Shown here in pieces: positions 59,197 to 64,000 of a stretch of 64,000 bases of DNA. Source of the DNA: Enterocloster clostridioformis (GTDB lineage Bacteria; Bacillota; Clostridia; Lachnospirales; Lachnospiraceae). The notes beneath the pieces were generated by a model, which saw only the letters and a list, made by a program, of their open reading frames with translations, made no database searches and was not told the origin of the DNA. The first letter of the stretch is position 1; every line of letters starts with the position of its first letter. The stretch covers positions 620,001-684,000 of the forward strand of contig NZ_JAIWZC010000001.1 in assembly GCF_020297485.1 (NCBI RefSeq), written 5' to 3'. Made by a program: the position numbers and the translations under genes.

Positions 59197-59577
59197 ATGG
59201 AAATAGAAGACTGGAAGGTCAGCCAGGGAGATTTAATGCGGATCATACAGGAATCGGTACCAGGAAAACAGATTACCATGGCTCATATTATAGCCAGCCC
59301 GGATGAGATTATTTACAAAAAATTGGGGCTGGACCCAAGGGTTGACTATCACCGGGCAGCCATCGGAGTGCTGACCCTTACTCCCAGTGAGACAGCGATC
59401 ATAACCGCGGACCTGGCCATCAAGGCATCTGCCATACAGATTGGTTTTATCGACCGGTTCAGCGGAACGCTCATCATTACGGGAACCATTTCTGATGTCA
59501 ATATTGCGTTTGAGCGGATTCTGGAGTATACATCGTCTGAACTGGGTTTTACTGTGTGCAGGGTAACAAAGGCCTGA
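59197..59577 (+). CDS. pduU: PduU/EutS-like BMC shell protein
   Basis: A 126-residue circularly permuted BMC-H protein. The N-terminal strand extension that forms the beta barrel on the pore (IIQESVPGKQITMAHIIASP) is followed by the BMC fold (AAIGVLTLTPSETAIITADL, SAIQIGFIDRFSGTLIITGT). It forms hexamers with a capped pore. GGAAAGGTGATGGAGATAA precedes the ATG. First gene of the plus-strand arm; pduV follows after 31 bp. Confidence 0.93.
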   Translation: MEIEDWKVSQGDLMRIIQESVPGKQITMAHIIASPDEIIYKKLGLDPRVDYHRAAIGVLTLTPSETAIITADLAIKASAIQIGFIDRFSGTLIITGTISDVNIAFERILEYTSSELGFTVCRVTKA

Positions 59578-59608
59578 TACCATGACTGTAAGCAGGGAGA
59601 GGTGGAAC

Positions 59609-60100
59609 ATGAAGAAAATCATGCTGGTAGGACGCAGCGGCGCGGGAAAGACAACGCTGACACAGGCCATGAAGGGACGGAGGATAACATACCATAAGAC
59701 CCAGTACATTAATAATTATGATGTGATTATTGACACACCGGGGGAATATGCGGAGAACAAAACATTGGCAAGAGCGCTGGTCCTGTACTCTTATGAGGCG
59801 GATGTCGTGGGACTGCTGATGAGCGCCATTGAGGATTATTCATTATACAGCCCCCATATTGTGTCTATGGCAACCAGGGAGGTCATAGGAATCGTAACTC
59901 AGATTGACCAGCCGGATGCCAGGCCGGACCTGGCTGCCATGTGGCTGGAGCTTACGGGCTGCAAAAAAATATTCTATGTCAGCTCCGTTACCGGCGAAGG
60001 AGTGGGGGATATTCTGGATTATCTGAGGGAAGAGGGAGATGTGATGCCGTGGGAGAGAGAGGAGAAAACAGATGAAACGAGTGTTGATGCTGGCAGGTGA
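59609..60100 (+). CDS. pduV: PduV/EutP-like small GTPase
   Basis: A 163-residue P-loop GTPase. Walker [18 protein letters not shown] is at about 5-21, switch II region [10 protein letters not shown] at about 47-56, the guanine-specificity motif position reads VTQIDQPDA (TQID for N/TKxD), and the last is [11 protein letters not shown] 59609 follows GAGAGGTGGAAC. Such proteins sit at the shell or guide BMC positioning. It overlaps the DJ-1 gene by 29 bp. Confidence 0.91.
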   Translation: MKKIMLVGRSGAGKTTLTQAMKGRRITYHKTQYINNYDVIIDTPGEYAENKTLARALVLYSYEADVVGLLMSAIEDYSLYSPHIVSMATREVIGIVTQIDQPDARPDLAAMWLELTGCKKIFYVSSVTGEGVGDILDYLREEGDVMPWEREEKTDETSVDAGR

Positions 60101-60644
60101 CTACACGGAGGACTATGAAGTAATGGTTCCGTACCAGGCCTTGCAGGTGGCTGGAGTGGGGGTGGATGTGGTATGCCCGGACAAAGCGGCAGGCGATGCT
60201 ATAAGGACGGCTATCCATGATTTTGAAGGCGACCAGACCTATTCTGAAAAACCGGGCCATAATTTTGTGCTCAACGCTTCATTCCAGTACCTGAGGCTGG
60301 AGCAGTATGACGGACTGTTCCTTACGGGCGGAAGGGCGCCGGAGTATCTCCGGCTGAATCCCAGGGTCCTGGACATGGTACATTATTTTATGGATCTGAA
60401 AAAACCGGTTGCAGCTATCTGTCATGGAGTACAGATTTTAACCGCGGCAAGAGTGCTGAAGGGAAAACAGGTCACGGCGTATCCGGCAGTACGTCCGGAG
60501 GTGCTGGCTGCGGGAGGCATTTTCATGGAAAAGGAGCCATATGAGGCGGTGATTTGTGATAATCTGGTAACTTCCCCTGCATGGCCGGGAAATGTAGAGA
60601 TTCTGAGAGGGTTTCTGAAACTGTTGGGCGTAACGGCCTTGTAG
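60072..60644 (+). CDS. DJ-1/PfpI-family protein of the BMC locus
   Basis: A 190-residue DJ-1/PfpI protein. The nucleophile elbow is [13 protein letters not shown] (Cys about 117), with the acid in the N-terminal [17 protein letters not shown]. Homologues act as glyoxalase, deglycase or protease; next to an aldehyde-generating enzyme, detoxification of leaked aldehyde is plausible but not shown. Translationally coupled to pduV by the 29-bp overlap, with GGGAGAGAGGAGAAAAC upstream of the ATG. Confidence 0.9.
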   Translation: MKRVLMLAGDYTEDYEVMVPYQALQVAGVGVDVVCPDKAAGDAIRTAIHDFEGDQTYSEKPGHNFVLNASFQYLRLEQYDGLFLTGGRAPEYLRLNPRVLDMVHYFMDLKKPVAAICHGVQILTAARVLKGKQVTAYPAVRPEVLAAGGIFMEKEPYEAVICDNLVTSPAWPGNVEILRGFLKLLGVTAL

Positions 60645-60661
60645 TGAAAATGGCAGATGCC

Positions 60662-60705
60662 AAATACATAAAAAGTTTGTATTTTACTTTTTTTACGTTT
60701 TAATA
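60662..60705 (+). promoter_or_regulatory. Promoter and dyad before the glycyl radical enzyme
   Basis: TTGTAT (60677-60682), 17 bp, TTAATA (60700-60705). An inverted repeat AAATACA-N9-TGTATTT (60662-60668, 60678-60684) overlaps the -35, and the small palindrome TGGCA-GA-TGCCA (60651-60662) lies just upstream. It suggests a second, regulated start for the enzyme and its activase. Confidence 0.45.
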
Positions 60706-60829
60706 ATATGCCTCGTTTTACGGCTCTATAGGATATTATGAGGAGGAGGAATGTCCTGGGGGAAATGGGCAGGGCATTCTTGGAAACCGGAAACCATAAA
60801 TAGAAAACAAAATAAAGGAGGATATTTGT

Positions 60830-63394
60830 ATGATAGCAAAGGGGTTTACAGAGCCAACCGAAAGAGTGAAACGTCTTAAGAGAGCAATAGTGGATGCAAT
60901 TCCGTATGTTGAGTCTGAGAGGGCGGTTCTCGTAACAGAGTCCTACAAAGAGACAGAGGGGCTGTCTCCTATTATGCGCCGTGCCAAGGCGGCTGAAAAG
61001 ATTTTTAACAATCTTCCCATTACCATTCATGATGATGAGCTGATTGTAGGCGCAATTACAAAGAATCTGCGTTCAACAGAGATTTGTCCTGAATTTTCTT
61101 ATGACTGGGTTGAGAAGGAATTTGAAACAATGGGCACCAGAATGGCGGATCCCTTCCAGATACCAAAAGAGACCGCGGCAGAACTGCATGAAGCATTCAA
61201 ATACTGGGAGGGAAAGACCACCAGTGCTTTAGCCGATTCCTATATGTCTCAGGAGACAAAGGACTGTATTGCCAACGGAGTATTTACAGTAGGCAATTAT
61301 TTCTACGGCGGCGTAGGCCATGTGTGCGTAGACTATGGCAAGGTCCTGACCATTGGTTTTACAGGAATCATCAAACAGGTGATTGAAGCAATGGATAAGC
61401 TTAACACCAGCGACCCGGAATATATTAAGAAGAAAAACTTTTACGAGGCTCTTGTGATTACATATACGGCAGCCATCAACTTTGCGCATCGCTATGCTGC
61501 AAAGGCAAGGGAAATGGCGGCGTCCTGTCCGGAACCGGTAAGAAAATCTGAGCTGCTTCAGATTGCGGCTAACTGTGACAGAGTCCCTGAAAGAGGGGCA
61601 ACTAATTTCTACGAGGCATGCCAGGCATTCTGGTTTGTTCAGATACTCCTTCAGATTGAAGCCAACGGACATTCTATTTCACCGGGACGTTTTGACCAGT
61701 ACATGTATCCGCATTTGGCGGCAGACAGAAATATTTCCAAAGAATTTGCACAGGAACTGGTAGACTGCATCTGGGTTAAGCTAAATGACGTCAATAAGAC
61801 ACGAGACGAGGTTTCCGCCCAGGCATTTGCAGGATACGCAGTGTTCCAGAATCTGATCGTAGGCGGTCAGACAGAAGACGGACTGGACGCAACCAACGAT
61901 ATTTCCTACATGTGTATGGAAGCAGTTGCCCATGTGGCGCTGCCCGCACCGTCCTTCTCCATCCGTGTTCACCAGAACACACCGGATGAATTCCTCTACA
62001 GGGCGTGCGAAGTGACCCGCCTGGGACTGGGTGTGCCAGCCATGTATAACGACGAAGTCATCATTCCCGCATTGTGTAACAGAGGCGTATCCCTGGCGGA
62101 TGCCAGAAGCTATTGTATCATCGGGTGCGTGGAGCCTCAGTGTCCGCATAAGACAGAGGGCTGGCATGACGCTGCATTCTTTAATATTGCCAAGGTCCTG
62201 GAAGTCACCCTGAATAACGGCAAGGTAGGCGACAAGCAGCTGGGACCGCAGACAGGCGATATCACCTCCTTTAACAGCCTGGAGGATATCTTTGCTGCAT
62301 ACAAAAAACAGATGGAATACTTCGTATATCATCTGGCCGAAGCTGACAATTGTGTTGACTTCGCACATGCAGAGAGAGCCCCTCTTCCATTTCTGTCAGC
62401 ATTGGTTGATGACTGTATAGGAAGAGGAAAAAGCGTTCAGGAGGGCGGAGCAATCTACAACTTTACAGGACCTCAGGCATTTGGCGTAGCTGATTCCGGC
62501 GATTCCCTGTGTGCTATCAAGAAGCATGTATTTGAGAGCAAAGAAGTGACCATGGCCCAGTTAAAGGAAGCCTTGGCCAATAACTTCGGCTATGCATGCA
62601 GTGTTTCCGCTCCTGCGGCTGATGTGTGCACGGATGAGGCGAAGATTTACGAGGCAGTGAAACGGATTCTGAGTAATAACGGTTCCATCAATCTGGCAGA
62701 CCTTCAGTCACAGCTGTCCGCGCCAGCACAGGCATGCCGCTGGCCGTCAGCAGCAGAGGCGGCTAAGACAGAAGCGGCCTGTGTGAATGCCGATTATGCA
62801 CATATTAAGAGGCTGATGGAGAACACGCCCTGGTTCGGAAACGATGATGATGAAGTGGATATGATTGCAAGACGCTGCGGACAGATTTATTCCTATGAGG
62901 TAGAGAAGTATAAGAATCCGCGCGGCGGACAGTTCCAGGCAGGCTGCTATCCTGTATCAGCCAATGTATTATTTGGAAAGGACGTAGGCGCCCTTCCGGA
63001 CGGCAGACTTGCCAAGGCTCCTTTGGCCGACGGCGTATCTCCGAGACAGGGCAAGGATATCAACGGGCCGACGGCAGCAGCCATGTCCGTAGCTAAACTG
63101 GACCATGCAAACTATTCCAACGGTACTCTGTACAACCAGAAGTTCCTTCCCTCCGCACTTGCAGGAGACGAGGGACTGAAGCGTTTCGCATCCATTGTGC
63201 GTTCCTATTTTGACCACAAAGGCATGCATGTGCAGTTTAACGTAATTGACAGGGAAACGTTGCTTGCCGCCCAGGAGCGTCCTGAGGATTACAAGGACCT
63301 GGTGGTCCGCGTCGCAGGATACAGTGCCCAGTTTACCGTTCTGGCAAAAGAAGTTCAGGATGATATTATCAGCCGTACAGAACAGACCTTATAG
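60830..63394 (+). CDS. Glycyl radical diol dehydratase (propanediol/glycerol dehydratase-like)
   Basis: An 854-residue glycyl radical enzyme. The radical glycine is G830 in VRVAGYSAQF and the thiyl cysteine C433 in IIGCVEPQ with E435. H164 (GGVGHVCVDY), H281-S282 (NGHSISPGRF) and D447 (EGWHDAA) have exactly the numbers of the substrate residues I remember for Clostridium butyricum glycerol dehydratase, so a vicinal diol is dehydrated to an aldehyde; choline lyase has Asp and Thr at two of these places. About 67 extra residues (around 577-645) lie before the last domain. No obvious N-terminal targeting extension. AAAGGAGGATATTTGT precedes the ATG. Confidence 0.92.
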   Translation: MIAKGFTEPTERVKRLKRAIVDAIPYVESERAVLVTESYKETEGLSPIMRRAKAAEKIFNNLPITIHDDELIVGAITKNLRSTEICPEFSYDWVEKEFETMGTRMADPFQIPKETAAELHEAFKYWEGKTTSALADSYMSQETKDCIANGVFTVGNYFYGGVGHVCVDYGKVLTIGFTGIIKQVIEAMDKLNTSDPEYIKKKNFYEALVITYTAAINFAHRYAAKAREMAASCPEPVRKSELLQIAANCDRVPERGATNFYEACQAFWFVQILLQIEANGHSISPGRFDQYMYPHLAADRNISKEFAQELVDCIWVKLNDVNKTRDEVSAQAFAGYAVFQNLIVGGQTEDGLDATNDISYMCMEAVAHVALPAPSFSIRVHQNTPDEFLYRACEVTRLGLGVPAMYNDEVIIPALCNRGVSLADARSYCIIGCVEPQCPHKTEGWHDAAFFNIAKVLEVTLNNGKVGDKQLGPQTGDITSFNSLEDIFAAYKKQMEYFVYHLAEADNCVDFAHAERAPLPFLSALVDDCIGRGKSVQEGGAIYNFTGPQAFGVADSGDSLCAIKKHVFESKEVTMAQLKEALANNFGYACSVSAPAADVCTDEAKIYEAVKRILSNNGSINLADLQSQLSAPAQACRWPSAAEAAKTEAACVNADYAHIKRLMENTPWFGNDDDEVDMIARRCGQIYSYEVEKYKNPRGGQFQAGCYPVSANVLFGKDVGALPDGRLAKAPLADGVSPRQGKDINGPTAAAMSVAKLDHANYSNGTLYNQKFLPSALAGDEGLKRFASIVRSYFDHKGMHVQFNVIDRETLLAAQERPEDYKDLVVRVAGYSAQFTVLAKEVQDDIISRTEQTL

Positions 63395-63430
63395 TGAGGT
63401 TTCAGCATAATACAGTGAAGGGAGTTCGGC

Positions 63431-64000
63431 ATGGATTCAATCAATTATAATTTAACAGGAACCGTGTTCGACATACAAAGGTTTTCCCTGCATGACGGTC
63501 CGGGAATCCGGACAATCGTGTTTTTAAAGGGCTGTCCTCTCTCCTGCAAGTGGTGCAGTAATCCTGAATCTCAAAGTATCAAGCCAGTTATCATGTATAA
63601 AGCAGCTGATTGCCTCCATTGCGGCCGTTGTATGACGGCCTGCAGGAAGGGGGCAATCAGCCCGGAACATAAAAATTGGGTCAACAGGGATCTGTGCAGC
63701 GGATGTGGCGAGTGTGCCAACGCATGTCCTGCAGGTGCTCTTGTGCTTAAAGGAAAAACAATGTCAATCCAACAGGTAATCCGGGAGCTGAAAAAGGATG
63801 CCACTACCTACAGGCGTTCCGGCGGGGGCATCACCCTGTCAGGCGGTGAACCGCTGGTACAGTATGAATTTGCCTCTGAACTACTGCAGGCATGCAAGGG
63901 GCAGGGATGGCACACTGCTATTGAAACCACAGGCGTGGGAAGCAGGGAAGCCATTGAAAAGGTGATTCCTTATGTGGATACGGTGCTTCTGGATTTAAAG
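63431..64000 (+). CDS. Glycyl radical enzyme activating enzyme (radical SAM), 5' part
   Basis: The first 190 residues of an activase; it runs off the right edge. The radical-SAM cluster motif is GCPLSCKWCSNPESQ (CxxxCxxC, about residues 36-43), followed by a ferredoxin-like insert with two [4Fe-4S] sites (CLHCGRCMTACRKGAI and CSGCGECANACPAGAL) and the SAM-binding GGE in LSGGEPLVQYEF. It installs the glycyl radical on G830 of the preceding enzyme. ATG with GAAGGGAGTTCGGC upstream, 36 bp after the dehydratase. Confidence 0.94.
   Translation, partial: MDSINYNLTGTVFDIQRFSLHDGPGIRTIVFLKGCPLSCKWCSNPESQSIKPVIMYKAADCLHCGRCMTACRKGAISPEHKNWVNRDLCSGCGECANACPAGALVLKGKTMSIQQVIRELKKDATTYRRSGGGITLSGGEPLVQYEFASELLQACKGQGWHTAIETTGVGSREAIEKVIPYVDTVLLDLK

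Noticed and set aside
60830..63394. Choline TMA-lyase or pyruvate formate-lyase
   Set aside because: His164 and Asp447 are the diol-dehydratase residues; choline lyase has Asp and Thr at these places, and the single active cysteine in GCVE excludes the Cys-Cys of PFL.
1..64000. CRISPR array or prophage
   Set aside because: No regularly spaced direct repeats, cas genes, or phage structural genes were seen; the two integrase/transposase sets belong to insertion elements.

Overview
The window looks like a chromosomal segment of a gut Lachnospiraceae / Clostridium-cluster-XIVa organism, probably of the Enterocloster (former Clostridium bolteae/clostridioforme) type. This is inferred from strong GGAGG ribosome binding sites, moderate GC, Firmicutes gene sets (TmcAL, c-di-AMP receptor DarA, YycJ-type MBL hydrolase, acetate kinase pathway), strictly anaerobic enzymes (glycyl radical enzyme, Ni-Fe CODH homologue, [FeFe] hydrogenase) and group IIC introns. 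No species can be fixed from the sequence alone.

Layout. 1-1136: end of a polar amino-acid ABC transporter (permease, ATPase), then tRNA-Gly(CCC) on the minus strand. 1610-12986: housekeeping block (parE-parC topoisomerase IV, deoD, asd, galM, topB, a beta-helix acyltransferase-like protein, upp), with a tiny cystatin-like gene converging on galM. 13103-18766: variable stretch with a membrane-anchored protein, an HTH protein, two unrelated macro-domain proteins, and between them a 2.5 kb IS91-like element (HUH transposase plus tyrosine recombinase) bounded by 15-bp inverted repeats. 18818-23165: a stand-alone 5'-3' exonuclease whose terminator is followed by a group IIC intron, itself broken by an IS630-type element with TA target duplication and a -1 frameshift signal. 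23189-30584: a GntR-controlled sugar operon of unknown substrate (PfkB kinase, class II aldolase, ABC importer, aldo/keto reductase) with repeated operator motifs. 30755-34152: tRNA-Leu(CAA), an AT-rich cell-wall-binding-repeat secreted protein, an oxidoreductase-like protein, an AraC regulator and a zinc-finger anti-sigma-like protein. 34178-46562: housekeeping genes (polA, coaE, MBL hydrolase, ACT protein, DUF711, phosphatases, methyltransferase, tmcAL, HtrA protease, DarA). 46615-48590: a second, intact group IIC intron next to a degraded relic of another. 48696-51924: an overlapping two-gene unit of an atypical CO dehydrogenase homologue and an [FeFe] hydrogenase. 52050-54263: pta-ackA. 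54518-56447: membrane protein, peroxiredoxin-glutaredoxin fusion, small CxxC protein. 56581-64000: a bacterial microcompartment (BMC) locus with divergent arms: PduS/PduT/PduO-C-like on the minus strand and PduU/PduV/DJ-1/glycyl radical diol dehydratase/activase on the plus strand, running off the window.

How it fits together. The glycyl radical enzyme has the same residue numbers as the catalytic set remembered for B12-independent glycerol dehydratase (H164, H281, S282, C433, E435, D447), which points to a diol-type dehydratase making an aldehyde inside a compartment. PduS/PduT would shuttle electrons through the shell, and pta-ackA upstream would recover ATP from an acyl-phosphate. The CODH-hydrogenase pair suggests coupling of CO (or another C1) oxidation to H2 through iron-sulfur carriers. 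However, the CODH homologue appears to lack two second-sphere catalytic residues, so this pair is the best candidate for an under-described system in the window.
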